DNA of 64,000 bases, from positions 86,921,601 through 86,985,600 of the forward strand of contig CM057472.1 in NCBI GenBank assembly GCA_030035585.1. The letters run 5' to 3'. Source of the DNA: Dugong dugon. Taxonomy: Eukaryota > Chordata > Mammalia > Sirenia > Dugongidae. The notes under the pieces were generated by a model. The model saw nothing but the letters and a program-made list of their open reading frames with translations, was not told where the DNA came from and ran no database searches. Both the position numbers and the translations under genes were made by a program. Shown in pieces: positions 11,333 to 22,595 of the stretch. Position 1 is the stretch's first letter. Every line of letters begins with the position of its first letter.

Positions 11333-12211
11333 TTTTTTTTTATTGTACTTCAGGTGAAGGCTTACAGAACAAATAGTTTCTCATGAAACAGTAGTACACA
11401 TGTTGTTTTATGACATTGGTTAACAACCCCACAACATATTAACCCTCTAACTTCTCAACCTTTTTTTTTTTTTTTTGATGAAAATACAGATAGCCAAAGA
11501 TATACCGTTTCAAAAATTTCTACATACACAGTTCAGTGACATTGACTACGCTCTTCCAATTGTGCTGTTATTCTCACTTAAGATGAAGGCTTACAGAACA
11601 AAATAGTTTCTCATTTAACAGTTACTACAAATGTTGCCCTATGACAATGATTAACAATCTCATGACACATCAACAATATCCTTACTCAACCTTGGGTTCC
11701 CTATCACCAGCTTCCTTGTCCCCTTCTGCCTTCTGGCCCTTGTCGCTGGACTCCTGTACCTCGTTAGTCTCATTTGGTTTTACGGGGCTGTCCATTCCCA
11801 GGCTGAACAGTGAACCTCGGAGGTAGCTTCACCACTGAGCTAAAAGGATGTCTGGGGGTCATACTCTCGAGGTTTCTCCAGTCTCCTTTAGGCCAGTAAA
11901 TCTGGTCTTTTTTTTTGTGAGTTAGAATTATGCTCTACATCCTTCTCCAGCTCTGTCCAGAACCCTCTGTTGTGATCCTGGTCAGAGCAGTCAGTGGTGG
12001 TAGCCGGGCACCATCTAGCTGTACTGGACTCAGTCCGGTGAAGGCCTTGGTAGCTGTGGACAATTAGTCCTTTGGACTAATCTTTTCCTTGTATCCTGTT
12101 CTCTTCATTCTCCCTTGCTCCCGAAGGGATGAGACCAGTGGAGTATATTAGATGGCCGCTCACAGGCTTTTAAGACCCCAGACACTATTCACCAAGGTAG
12201 AATATAGAGCA
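11333..12211 (-). mobile_element. 5'-truncated L1 insertion, long 3' UTR with doubled tail
   Basis: Minus-strand L1 3' UTR flanked by a TSD of about 14 bp, TTATTTGTAACTTT, at 11318-11331 and 12212-12225. The tail unit 'gaaggcttacagaacaaa' occurs at about 11354 and again at about 11585. The second is preceded by a separate poly-T run and the 'agccaaagatataccgttt' block (11461-11580), the same order as at 7118-7719. The 5' part carries the marker blocks 'agccgggcaccatctagct' and 'gatggccgctcacaggctt'. No coding part is retained. Confidence 0.88.
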
Positions 12212-12261
12212 TTATTTGTAACTTTTAGGAAAAAAAAAAAACGTTGCATTCAAATGTGCTT

Positions 12262-12288
12262 CATCATCATCATCATCTTCTTCTTCTA
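12262..12288. repeat. (CAT)n-(CTT)n microsatellite
   Basis: Trinucleotide runs TCATCATCATCATCATCTTC followed by more CTT units. Confidence 0.85.
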
Positions 12289-12289
12289 A

Positions 12290-12480
12290 TACCGTGTAGT
12301 GCCTGCTCTGCTCCAGGCCCATTTTGGGTATTTTATATACACTATATTAACATTTATTACATTTGTTCCTCATAGAAAGTCTGTGAGGTGGGCACTGTTA
12401 TTATCCCAGTATTATATACGAGAAAACTGGGGCAAGCTCATGTCACAAACCATGACTTGTCCTAGGTCATGTGCCTGTCA
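12290..12480 (-). repeat. MIR
   Basis: Read on the minus strand it shows the MIR core and 3' part. On the plus strand the order is 'ctgctctgctccaggcc', 'gtgaggtgggcactgttatt', 'gagaaaactggggcaag', as expected for an inverted MIR. Confidence 0.7.
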
Positions 12481-12489
12481 TTTTACCCA

Positions 12490-13545
12490 CTGGTCCTTGT
12501 TTTGCCTTTTGCCCTCTATAGCTGACTCTTAGTTTTTAAAGACCACTCAGTTGTCCTTTCTGAGCCCTTCTCTTTTCTGGGCTACCTCTTACTCTCCCTT
12601 GCCCTGTTCTGCATGTGCCTCCCTTTAAAGAATTGTTCCCAAAGAAGGCACAGTCCTTGAGGAGTGTTTTTACCTATACAGTGAAGAGTTACATTTCTAG
12701 GTCTCTTTGAGCCTGCCGCTGCTGGTGGTCTGCTGGGAGCTTTGGGGAGGGGGTAATTAAAGAAAGAAAGGATGTTTTTTAGCTGGGCGCCGCTAGAAAG
12801 CAGTAGGATGGGATGTACTGGTCCACTGGCCCCAGCTGCCAGATGATGGGCATTGGGATCAGCTGTGACCTAATTATGAGTCCCGTAAACCTGCATTGTG
12901 TCCTTCATTTTCCAGCTCATTGGCCACTCAGAGGGGGAGGTAAAATGGATGAGATTCTGGTCAAGTCCTTCCTGCCACTACCATGTGGCCAAGGTCACAA
13001 GCCAATGATGTCCAGGGGGAATTGAGGGGGATGGGCTCTTCATTGTCCCCTCTGAAGGAAGCTGGTGGAGAAGGGGGTGGAAAAAAGGAAAAGTAGCAGA
13101 CATTCAAGCCTCACAAAAGCTCCTTGGACTAGAATGTCTTTTCATGTCCGTTATACAAACTGGAATTCCTAATTTCGCATTCTGTGATGGCCAAGATAGC
13201 GAATTAATATGTTCACACAACTACATATGTGTAAATATGCATTTATGAAACTGTCACTATTTGGTATATGTCAGATACTTGGTGACTCTTTGGGAGCAGA
13301 GACTGAGTTGAAATTGTGCTAAGAGTGTAGTTTTATACTGTTAGAGATCCCCAGTTCTTCACCCGCAAATCAAATACCTAATCTCTACATTACACAGATG
13401 TACTATTCAAACTGCTTTCTCCCATGGAAAGAACATCCATGAATCACTAAGTGAAGACTATGAAATTCTTAGTTGGGAATGTGTCTGAAAAAGTTTCTGC
13501 CTTCCTCACATTTTTAATAAAATTACTTATTTCTCTCCCATCCCA
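12490..13545. other. Unique DNA, nothing recognised
   Basis: No coding exon or repeat family recognised. Somewhat higher GC near 12.7-13.1 kb, but no CpG clustering. Confidence 0.55.
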
Positions 13546-13559
13546 GCAGGATGTTGAAG

Positions 13560-13835
13560 AAAGGATGGGGATTTGGTACCTAGACAGGTGCTTGGATTCA
13601 AATCCTGCCTCTTCTGCTTACTATTTAGATTACTCTGACCCTGGGCAAGTGACTTATGTCTTGTATTTCCTCGTCAGTAAAACAAACAAACAAACAAACA
13701 AAAAAAAATGGGTATAAGTAATTACTCTGCAGGGTTGTTTTATATGGAGGATTAAATGAGACAATATACATGACATGCATTGTGGAAGGTCTGTCACACA
13801 ACAGAACTTAAGAGAGGCCCCTTCAACCTACGATT
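13560..13835 (+). repeat. MIR with an (AAAC)n expansion inside
   Basis: Head and core motifs in order: 'ggattcaaatcctgcctctt', 'ctgggcaagtgactt', then the 'gtaaaatggg' motif interrupted by (AAAC)n at 13680-13708, then 'gggttgttttatatggagga' and 'taaatgagacaatatac'. The tetranucleotide run grew from the A-rich 'gtaaaa' stretch of the MIR. Confidence 0.78.
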
Positions 13836-14140
13836 TATCCAAGGTGTTTGTTAAGCATTCCCTTAGTGCAATAGTGTTGGATTTTTGATACTGGGAGCCA
13901 ATTTAGGAGAGTCAATTTTTTTTTTTTTAAATAAAGCTATTTTAAAAACTATCTTCTAGTAACATCATTTCATTTTAAAAAGGACATTTTAACATCTCTA
14001 AAATAAAGAACTCTGGCTACCTCAAAGGGGTGTATGAAAAGTAAGTAAGGTCCTGCATGTAAAGTACCTATTACAATTCTTAGCATTTAGCACTTTCAAA
14101 AGTGGTATTGTTTTTAGGTAAATTAGTTTTAGTATAACTA

Positions 14141-14283
14141 ATGCCATGCTAGGGAATTTGGACTTGATTTTTAATAATAGTTATACTGTACTAATATTTA
14201 TAGTAAATATTAGTATGCTATAAATAAATACTGTTTAGTATAAATATTATTAAAAATCAAGTCCAAATTCCCTAGCATGACAT
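14141..14283. repeat. 143-bp palindrome (long inverted repeat)
   Basis: The arms 14145-14179 and 14245-14279 are perfect 35-bp reverse complements. After one mismatch the pairing continues for 7 bp (14181-14187 with 14237-14243). Outward it extends to 14141 and 14283 with one mismatch. The centre holds a second, smaller hairpin, 14189-14200 with 14204-14215, loop TAG. Single-stranded it would fold into a branched hairpin. No transposase ORF, no clear TSD and no known MITE family recognised. The near-perfect arms suggest a recent origin or homogenisation. Confidence 0.92.
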
Positions 14284-16570
14284 TTAAAAGGCTTTTCATA
14301 CACAGATACAATTTCCCAATCTCCGGCTACTTGCAGACATACTCAGACTCCAGCCAGGGGTTTCCAGACATAAATGCCTTCAGGGGCCACATAGATAATG
14401 CCATTGAGTAAAGCAGCCAGTGGGTCAGGAAAATTCTGCCATGGTGTCAGTCTATCTTTTGTTCTCAATTATTTACTTAGTCATAGATTCAAGCTATCAG
14501 TAATAAGAGACACCATTTATGATGGTGATGCAATATACTCAAGAACATGTTTGTGTGTAGGCATAGCTGCCAAGCGTAAAAAATTGTTTGAAAAATCTGT
14601 TTGGACTCACTCATTTTAATTATTATGTTTTTGACCCTCTGGTTCTCTCTTTTTGTGTATTACTGGCCAGTTCTGATTCTGCACAGAAAGTCTTTAGAGG
14701 GAAGCACCCTCTCAGGTAATGTTTTTAGAACCAAACAATGCCTAGAAAATGATAGGGAATGAATTACCTCAAATGATTGACCTTCACACATTTGTTTTGT
14801 TCTTTTGGGGATACCATGCATTTTATGTCCCAGGCCCACCTCTCAGCCATTCTAAGCCTTCACAGACTGACTACTTTCTAATAAAGCTTGATCAGTAAAT
14901 AAGAGAAATTCCAAGTAGATCTCATCCTTGGATTACCCTCTTTGGAGGAAAGATGTGACTCTTCCTCCTGCTGATATTTAATGAGGTCAGCTTCATGTAG
15001 GGGGTAAAATCATGGAAGGGGATACGTTTGACCCTGAAGAGTGCAATGAGTTTCAGTGGTATAGTAAAATGATTTTTTTTTTGAATTATGTATTTCAAAA
15101 CCCAGAAACCCTGGTACATTACAAATTAAGGCAAAATAAATACAATCAAAAAACCAAAACCTGAACTAAACCAATCTAAGATGAAAACAAAAACTACTTA
15201 AGATCCAGATTTGTTATCCCAGAATTTCAGGATCATGTCGGCGTAGATTGAAATAAAAATACTGACTGCTGTAACTTTTCAGCCTGTGGAACTGTCCATG
15301 CCTAAGTGTGATGTACCTACAGAGGAAAGAAAGATAGCGGGGTTTTTCTTTTTTTGCTTGCTCTGCTAGAAGATGGCTCTCAGTGTTTCTGTCCCTTAGT
15401 CATGGCTGTTTTGAAGAGATTGCTGGCAGGAGCGCTACTTAACACACATGTGGAAATCTAGCCCCATCCATAGTGGAGAAACTCCCCATTAGGCTGAGTT
15501 TTTGAGGTATCATTGACATCAGTGATTAAAACCAAACTTTATGAAGCTGTTCCTATGTGAAAATAATATGCTTAGGTCACCAAGTATTAGTTTTGCGTAG
15601 GTTTTTGGGAGGTGGTTTTCAACCATCCTCTTTAATTTGGCTGGAAGCAGAGTTAGAAGAAAGCACTTAAGTCATAATTGCTTAGAAGCCCATATCCAGC
15701 CTGTTCAGCTGCTTGGGCAAAGGAAATGAGACCGCAATGGCTTGGAAGAAGTCTTCTCGACATTTTTTGTTTTATTTCCCTTCTTCAAGCTTAATGTTCA
15801 GGGACTAGGCAAACAACGTACGAGTCATCAGAATTGGGATTTCTGAGATGAATAGTTTAGCTGTAATCTGAGGTAAGGGTTGGGGTGGGGTAAGGGGCAA
15901 CAGAACAGGTGGCTGCAGCCACTGAAAGAATATTTGCTGTCCACGAGCTAACACTTTGACCATTTAGGTATACTTCTCTTCTGTCTAGAGCCGCCCCAAT
16001 AAAATATGTAGCTTCTGGCTGAGATGCAGATAGAGATATCTTCCGGCTAGCATATGTATTTATTATGAAGTGCATGAATAAATCACCACTCAAATAGAGC
16101 AAATGCATTGCTTTTAAAAATTAACGTAGACTGTTTGTTGTCTGTCATCCCCATCATTTTCCCTTAAATGAAATAACAGTCTGGAATACTACCTAATAGC
16201 CTGAGGTGCCTGTGAGAGTGAGGTGTATTTTACCAATTCTTTAACTTAAGCAGGCTGCCTTTTTGTCTGGGGCCCAGCTCTCCGAGTAAGTTGCTTTGAA
16301 GTGAAAGTAGAATGAATTGGTCCATAAAATGAAGATGAAAGCATCTGCCTAGTGAGTTTCCTTTCAGAAGCTCAGCCACCCTTTCTGAGGAGCCTAGCAT
16401 TCTCTGAAAAAGAATTCCTTGCTTTTTTTTTCTGCTGCATCCTCTTCTTTATTTGTCGGATAAGTGTGTGTGTGTGTTATGGGAAAGTTGAAACTTGAGA
16501 TGTTGCTGTAGGTTTTTTTATGTCAACTTTCATTCCAACTCTACTGGAATGAGCAAAATTGACAACCTCT
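14284..16570. other. Unique DNA, nothing recognised
   Basis: No gene, RNA or classified repeat. Open frames at 14398, 14922 and 15857 are short and without signature. A short (TG)n run is near 16464-16478. Confidence 0.55.
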
Positions 16571-16583
16571 AGACATCCAGAGG

Positions 16584-16663
16584 GAGTCCCTGGATGATGA
16601 AAACCCCATCTGCCACATGGGATCGCCATGAGCTGGGGTTAACTCAACGGCAACTGGTTTGGT
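16584..16663 (+). mobile_element. AfroSINE with large internal deletion (left half of a dimer)
   Basis: Begins 'gagtccctggatgatg', then jumps directly to the 3' part ('acatgggatcgccatgag', 'ctcaacggcaactggttt'). Most of the head and body is absent. It joins the next SINE without spacer. The external TSD AGACATCCAGAGG at 16571-16583 lies immediately 5' of it. Confidence 0.8.
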
Positions 16664-16866
16664 AGTCCCTGGGTGGTGCAAACAGTTAATGCACTTAGCT
16701 GCTAACTGAAAGATTAGAAGTTTGAGTCCACCCAGAGACACCTCAGAAGAAAGCCCTGGGGATCTACTTTTGAAAAGTCAGCCTCTGAAAATTCTGTGGA
16801 GTACAGTTCTACTCTGACACACATGGGGTCACCATGAGTTAGAATCAACTCAATAGCAACTGGTTT
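16664..16866 (+). mobile_element. AfroSINE, full length (right half of a dimer)
   Basis: Head 'agtccctgggtggtgcaaac', B-box-like 'gtttgagtcca', body and the 'gcaactggttt' tail type. The sequence after it, AGACAACCAGAAGG at 16867-16880, matches the sequence before the preceding partial SINE. The two SINEs are therefore bracketed by one TSD pair. Confidence 0.88.
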
Positions 16867-17084
16867 AGACAACCAGAAGGAAACTTGTGATCCCAAAGAA
16901 TGAAGTGGTGGTAAAACAAGGGTATATAATGGGGGCTAGTTTTACTTGTGAGGAAGATAACTAAAAGTTTTCTCAAATGTCAAAATAAAAATTTATCTCT
17001 AACTCTTAAAGACAAGACACAGATCCCATTGGCAATAATGAGTTATTTAGACCAGGTGGTGTGTCAGAGCAGGAAAAGGAAAAG

Positions 17085-17155
17085 AGAGGCAGCATTGATT
17101 GAACACCTGTTATATAAAAGGCTTTGTACCTATTATCTTGAATAATTTAAGTGAG
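17085..17155 (-). repeat. MIR/L2-type fragment
   Basis: 'cattgattgaacacctgtta' then 'tttgtacctattatcttgaa' resembles the start of an inverted MIR. Short and diverged. Confidence 0.35.
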
Positions 17156-17498
17156 CAAGAAACCAGTGTTTCCACCAAATTGCAACCGAAAACTACAAAT
17201 CTTGGAATTTCTTTCGTGACACGGATATATCTTTTTAGAGAATTGAAATACCTCTTGATTTTTTACATCAGGGAAAAGCCTTTGATAGGAAATCTGCTGT
17301 TTGGGGGTCATTTTGACCCTCTCTGGTAGACAACACAGAAAATGTGTGCTTTGAGGTTCTCACAACCCAATTCTCACCCTTTATTGAGGGTGACGGCCTC
17401 CTGGACCCCTGACAAGCACCACTGCTTTTGTCCCCTTGTCATCCATCCGATCATCCTGGACTGACTCTTCTCCCAAACACCTCTGCTATGATTTACAC

Positions 17499-17708
17499 AG
17501 GAGTCCCTGGGTGGTGTAGACAGTTAACGTGCTCCGCTATTAACCAAAGTGTTGCAGGTTTGAGTTCACACAGACTTGCCTTGAAAGAAAAGCCTGGCAC
17601 TCTGCTTGTGAAAAATCAGCCTTTAAAATGCTATGGAGCACAGTTCTACTCTGGTGCACATGGGGTCCCCATGAGTTGGAAATGATTCAGTGGCAACTGG
17701 TTTTTTTA
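17499..17708 (+). mobile_element. AfroSINE, full length
   Basis: Complete head ('gagtccctgggtggtgtag'), B-box-like 'gtttgagttca', body and 'gcaactggttt' tail. A perfect 10-bp TSD, ATGATTTACA, is at 17488-17497 and 17709-17718. Confidence 0.92.
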
Positions 17709-17719
17709 ATGATTTACAA

Positions 17720-18310
17720 GCTAGCCATTACTGATTATTAAACCATCCACTGCGTACATCCAACCTAATACCACTTTTCCCTCGGCAGTGTTTACTCCCA
17801 TTTACTGACACCACAGTCTTCTCAAAAGTAGCACATGGATTATAGGAGTTTGGGGGCTTGAGCCTGGCAAGTGGAGACCCCACTGAAGAGAAAGGGGGGA
17901 TGAGAAACTGATACAACTTCCACTAATGACTCAGGTGGAGTCTCCAGGCATCACTGAAGTATTTTGTTCTTCCTCTGATCTTCATTTATTTACTTAGTTA
18001 TGAGTCAGAATGCCAGAACACTAACCAGCTTGCCCTCTTCAACATTATATGTCATTAGCCATAGGGAAACCTAACTCCTCAGATGATAGTTAAAATTGAA
18101 AAAAATAGAAAAAAATCAGCCTCCAACATTTGCCCAGATTTTGATGAATACAATTATAAAATTTTAAAACATTTGTTTCAATTTGACATTTTTTCCATGT
18201 ATTTGGGAGTTTTGATGTGAAATATTTTCTTTTGAATTTGGGAGACTGCTTCTCTAAAAATGGAGAAATTAAGTAGATGACTTTCTTTTCTTTCCCACTG
18301 GAAATATAAA
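17720..18310. other. Unique DNA, nothing recognised
   Basis: No repeat or gene recognised. Confidence 0.5.
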
Positions 18311-18311
18311 C

Positions 18312-18840
18312 TACATTCATTTATTCCACAAATATTTATTGAATGCCTGCTATGTGCTTTAAGTGCTTGAGATACATCGGTGAACAAAAAGAAAAAGAAA
18401 AAAAAAAAAAAACCTGCCTCTGGTAGAACTTGCATTCTAGCAAAGGGCAAGAGGCAATTTAAAAAAAGCAATATATGTAAGTTATTATATGTCAGAAGGT
18501 GGTAAATGATATGGAAAAGGACAAAGCAAAGCAGGGTAGGGGGATAGGAATTTTAAATAGTGTGGTCAAGGTGATCTCATTGAGAAGGAGACATTTGATC
18601 CAGAAGATAAGGGAGTTAGCCATGCACTTATCCGGGGAAAATAAGGCCAACATGTCTGCAGTGGAGTGAAGAAAAGGGAGAATGAACTACTTGGAGCCAG
18701 AGCATATAGGACCTTATTGACCGTTGAAAGGACTTTAGCTTTGACTCTGAGTTGAAATGGAGAGCCATACAGTTTTCAGTAAATGAGTAACATGAGTTGA
18801 CTTGGTTTTGATGGGGTTAGTTTTGGTTGCTGTGTTTTTA
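18312..18840 (+). repeat. Ancient L2-like repeat
   Basis: Opens 'cattcatttattccacaaat' with 'tgcctgctatgtgcttta', 'gtgaacaaaaag', and an A-run (18391-18411). It continues through blocks typical of this old repeat: 'agtgtggtcaaggtgatctc', 'gagccatacagttttcagt', 'gggttagttttggttgctgtg'. Same type as 51265-53190. The L2 label is by resemblance. Confidence 0.6.
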
Positions 18841-19439
18841 CTGTACCTGGGTAAGAACAGTTTTCTTGCCCTGTGCTTCCTGTTTTCTGTGTGCTATTGT
18901 GTCACTCTTCACTGCCAACAGATCTCACCAACTGTGGCACTGACTCAGTGGCTGTTCATTCCTGATGAGGTGTTGTAACATCTAGACCCATTTATGTACT
19001 GTTCACTTAGAAGTTCCTTATACCATGTGCTCATGCGAAAATGCAAGGGTGTACAGTGCCTAGGAAAAGGATAGCAGAGAAGGCAATACATTTCCTACCT
19101 GAGCACGAGGTTTGATTAGTTTTGTCATTTTCTTCAGTCAATGCAGCCACAAACATAATTAGTGGTTATACAATTATGCAATCACATTGTCTGAGCCCTC
19201 ATTACCCTCAAACTCATCAATCAGCCTTGCCATCTTTCCATGACCCAATTAAAGGATCCACTACCTACCACCTACATAATGAAGCCACAAGCCCCAGCGC
19301 TGGAGGACTTGTATTGATTTGTAAGAAGAGAGAAGCTATCACTTGCTGTTCTCACTAACCTGGAAATACACACCACCTTTTATTTGCCACTCTTGTTTCC
19401 TGCTGGAGATCTGCATAGTAAATCCATTTATCTTCCTGT

Positions 19440-19530
19440 CCATTCATCCATCCATCTACCCAACTTCTGTTTATTGTGTGACTATTTTGTGCCAGGTACC
19501 ATGCTAGACCTGGTAATACACTAGGAGGCA
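19440..19530 (+). repeat. L2-type fragment
   Basis: 'ccattcatccatccatctac' followed by 'tgtgccaggtaccatgctag'. Short, old. Confidence 0.45.
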
Positions 19531-19544
19531 ATATATTCCATGGT

Positions 19545-19710
19545 TAGATGCAGGGACTCTAGACTTAATCAGCCTGGAATTGAATGCTGCACATTACTTT
19601 AACTACATGATTTTGGGTAAATTAGATTATTTGAGCCTCAACTTCTTCATCATCAAACATGTATCATTGAGTTGTGTGAGGATCACACGGTTAACCGATT
19701 TAAGACCCGT
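19545..19710 (+). repeat. MIR
   Basis: Degenerate MIR order: 'gcagggactctagacttaat', 'cctggaattgaatgctgc', 'ttgggtaaattagattattt', 'gagcctcaacttcttcatc', 'tgtgaggatcacacggtta'. Confidence 0.55.
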
Positions 19711-19854
19711 TCCTTTTGTCCCAGCAGAATAGTTTCAGTGGTTTGAGTTTGTATTCAGCTCATCCAGTTCATCCAGCAGCTGACTAAGGACCCAGTATGT
19801 TAAATGCTAGGTAGAGAGTTGGAGTATCTGTGAGAAATTGGAGACATTGATGCA

Positions 19855-19918
19855 TCTTTAGACCTAACACAGGGCTTGGCACACCAGCGGTGCCCAATAG
19901 ATGTTTCATCGACTGACT
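19855..19918 (+). repeat. L2-type 3' end
   Basis: 'cacagggcttggcacacc' then 'caatagatgtttcatcgac' matches the end of L2-type repeats. Confidence 0.45.
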
Positions 19919-20529
19919 GTAAGCCCCTGCCCTTGAGGAGTTTTCAGTGTGGCTGCAGAAAGCCAGCACCAGATGGATTGTCACTGGGGCAGCCAGCTGA
20001 GGACAGACAGCAGAGAAGGAACAATTGAGACCGGCAGAGGGAGGTGATCCTCCAGCTGCTTCTGCTGGCCTGCAAATGTAAAGCGATTTCTTCCTGGAGC
20101 TGGCTCTTTTCTTCTATGCTTTGCATTTCTGTGTGTGTGGATGACTTGTCTGACATTTCTGGGACTCTCTCCTGATACACAGGCCAGGCAGGTGGGATCC
20201 CATTGGGGAACTGTGTATGTCTCTGTGTGTATTCCAGAAAGAGTTTAACCTTGGGCATGCAGAGCCAGTTTGTTTTTTTGGTTTTCTTTAGGGTGTGTTT
20301 TCTATTAGTTCTGCGCCATTCATACTAACACCAGGTTAGGGGTAGGGGTAGTAAATGCTTGGCTTACAGAGTTTGTAGTTTTGCCAGATACAGTGTTAGT
20401 GCTTATCCTGAAAATTGCTGTGACTCATCTCAGTGCAAAGGTGTGTGAGAGCCTCTAGAAGAGTTTCACATTTAAGGGGATAATCACAGCAGAGACTTCA
20501 GTGTATTTCTGAAGCATATGGGGATTAAA

Positions 20530-20745
20530 TGCCAGGGACTCTGGAGCCAGACTGCCTGGGTTCAGGTCATAGCACTATCTCTTATTGGCTATGTTGGGCA
20601 ATGTAATTAGTTTCTCTGTATCTTGGTGTTACTGTTGTAAAATAGTTATAATAATTATAATCTACCTCACTGGATAGTTGAGAGGGTCAAATGAAATCTT
20701 TTTTTAAAGTACTTAAGTATTCATAAAACGTTAGCTATTGTTTAT
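20530..20745 (+). repeat. MIR
   Basis: Near-complete: 'ggactctggagccagactgc', 'ctgggttcaggtcatagca', 'tattggctatgttgggca', 'tagttgagagggtcaaatg', 'aaagtacttaagtattcat'. Confidence 0.75.
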
Positions 20746-20806
20746 TCTCCTCTTCTTCTTCCTCTTTTTTCTTCTTCTTTTAGTACTACTACTATTACTA
20801 TAACCA

Positions 20807-21010
20807 AGGAGTCCTGGTGGCACAGTGGTTAAGCACTCAGTTGCTAACCAAAATGTCAGTGGTTCAAACCCACCAGCTGCTCCATAGGAGAAAGATGTGG
20901 CAGTCTGCTTCCATAAAGAGTTACAGCCTTGGAAACCCTATGGGGTGGTTCTTCTGTGTCCTATCGGTCACTTTGTGTCAGAATGGACTTGACAGCAACG
21001 GGTTTACTAT
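20807..21010 (+). mobile_element. AfroSINE, full length
   Basis: 'ggagtcctggtggcacagtg' head, B-box-like 'ggttcaaaccc', body, and tail 'gacagcaacgggttt'. Its 3' end abuts the 3' end of a minus-strand RTE fragment, giving a tail-to-tail arrangement. Confidence 0.9.
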
Positions 21011-21012
21011 TT

Positions 21013-21548
21013 GCTGTTGTTGTTAGTTGCCATCTCGTCACCTGTGACTCGTGGCAACCTTGTGTATGAAGAACTAAACATTGCCCGGTCCTATGCCATC
21101 TTCACAATTGTTGGTATGTTTGAACACATTGTTGTAGCTATTGTGTGAATCCTTTTTAATGGAGGGTTTCCCTTATTTTTGCTGACTCGCTACTTTACCA
21201 AGTGTGATGTCATTTTCTAGAAGTCAGTCTTTCCTGATAACATGTCCAAGGTAAGAAAAGACAAAGTCTCACCATACTCACTTCTAAGGAGCAGTCTGGC
21301 TATACTTCCTCTAAAACTGATTTGTTCGTTCCTCTGGCCGTCCATGGTATATTCAATATTCTTCGTCAACACTACAATTCAAATGTGTCAATTCTTCTTC
21401 GATCTTCCTTTTGCATTCTCCAGTTTTTATGTGCATATGAGGCAATTGAAAAGACCGTAACATGGCACCTCAGTCCTTAAGGGGATATCTTTGCTTTTTA
21501 ACACTTTAAAGAAACCTTTTGTGGTAGATTTTCTCAATGCAATCTATA
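21013..21548 (-). mobile_element. RTE-type LINE, 3' end fragment
   Basis: Starts at the left with TGCTGTTGTTGTTAGTTGCC, the complement of the RTE 3' terminus. It is collinear with 36540-37070: shared blocks include 'ctgataacatgtcca', 'ctaaggagcagtctggcta' and 'atgtgcatatgaggcaattg'. Only the 3' UTR and the last coding codons are covered. 5' truncated. Confidence 0.85.
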
Positions 21549-21551
21549 TTG

Positions 21552-21767
21552 CTATTTAGAATAAAGCTATTATGAAGATTCAATTAGGTAATGTTTATGA
21601 AAGTAGGTAATTGCCTAGCATAGTGCCTGGCACACGGTAAGCACATTCAATACATATTACTATTTGGAATAATATTTTTATGAAGATTCAATTAGACAAT
21701 GTTTATAAAGGTAGGTAATTGGCTAGCACAGTGCCTGGCACAGAGTAAGCACTCAGCAAATATTAGT
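21552..21767 (+). repeat. MIR 3' part in two tandem 108-bp copies
   Basis: Units 21552-21659 and 21660-21767. Matching landmarks are offset by 108 bases ('atgaagattcaatta' at 21572 and 21680; 'gtgcctggcac' at 21623 and 21731). The content is the MIR/L2-type tail ('tagtgcctggcacacggtaa'). Confidence 0.85.
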
Positions 21768-21950
21768 TTTCTTTTATATGGGCCTCTATAAGCCCATCAC
21801 TAATGCTTCAGGGTCTTTCTTCTCATTTTTCCCTAAACCTAATGCAAAATGTTCACATTGCTCATACAAAGAAGAATCTCACTTTACCTGACAAACTGGG
21901 CCTCCCTCCTCTTCCCACTGCTCCCTGTGATAGAACAGAGAACAGGTACT
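21739..21950 (+). repeat. Local duplication, copy 1
   Basis: About 212 bp matching 23246-23451 in the same orientation (offset 1507 at the left edge). It starts within the MIR tail ('cacagagtaagcact') and ends at 'agaacaggtac'. Because it includes part of a MIR plus adjacent unique sequence, it looks like genomic duplication, not two copies of one mobile family. Confidence 0.8.
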
Positions 21951-22000
21951 TCTTCGTAACTCTTTATGACTTTGTGTTGAACGAAAATTATGCACGTATC

Positions 22001-22595
22001 TGTTAGTTATCTTTTACTGTTTAAAACATTATCACAAACTCAGCAGTTTAAAACATCACACATTTATTATCTCACCTTTTCTGTGCATCAGGAATCCAGG
22101 CACAGCTTAGCTAGGTTCTCTGATTCAGGGTCTCTCATAGGTTACAATCAAGATTTTGGCCAGGGCTGGGGTCTCATCTGATGGCTTAACTGGAGAAGGA
22201 TCTGCTTTTAAGCTCATGTGGTTTTTGGCAGAATTTGGTTCCTGGAGGTTGTTGGACTGAGGGTCTCAGTTTCCAGGTGGCTGTCAGCTAAAGGCTGCCC
22301 TCAGTTCCTTGCCATGTGGGCTTCCCCACCATGATGGCTGCTTCATCAAAGCCAGAAGGTAGGAGTGGAGAGAGACTGAGGGGGAGGGATGAAGTTTGCC
22401 AGCAAGGCAGAAGTCGCTATCATATGCAATGTAATCACAAAAGTGACATCCTGTCACCTTTGCTGTATTCTGTTGATTAGAAGTAAATCACAAGCTCATA
22501 AGCCCCGTCGTACTCAGGGAGAGGGGATGACACAAGACTGTGAATAACAAGAGGCACTGACCACTGGGCACCATCTTAGAGTCTGTCTGTCATAG
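22001..22595. mobile_element. LTR-like dispersed element, copy 1
   Basis: Starts TGTTAGTTATC and runs through 'ttattatctcacc', 'cagggtctctcatag', 'atggcttaactggagaagga', 'gtgacatcctgtcacc'. Collinear with 23968-24551. TG start and CA-type end suggest an old LTR. I cannot give the family name, and no coding region is present. Confidence 0.6.

Noticed and set aside
20330..20352. Telomere-like GGTTAGGGGTAGGGGTAG
   Set aside because: Too short and irregular for an interstitial telomeric array (TTAGGG)n.
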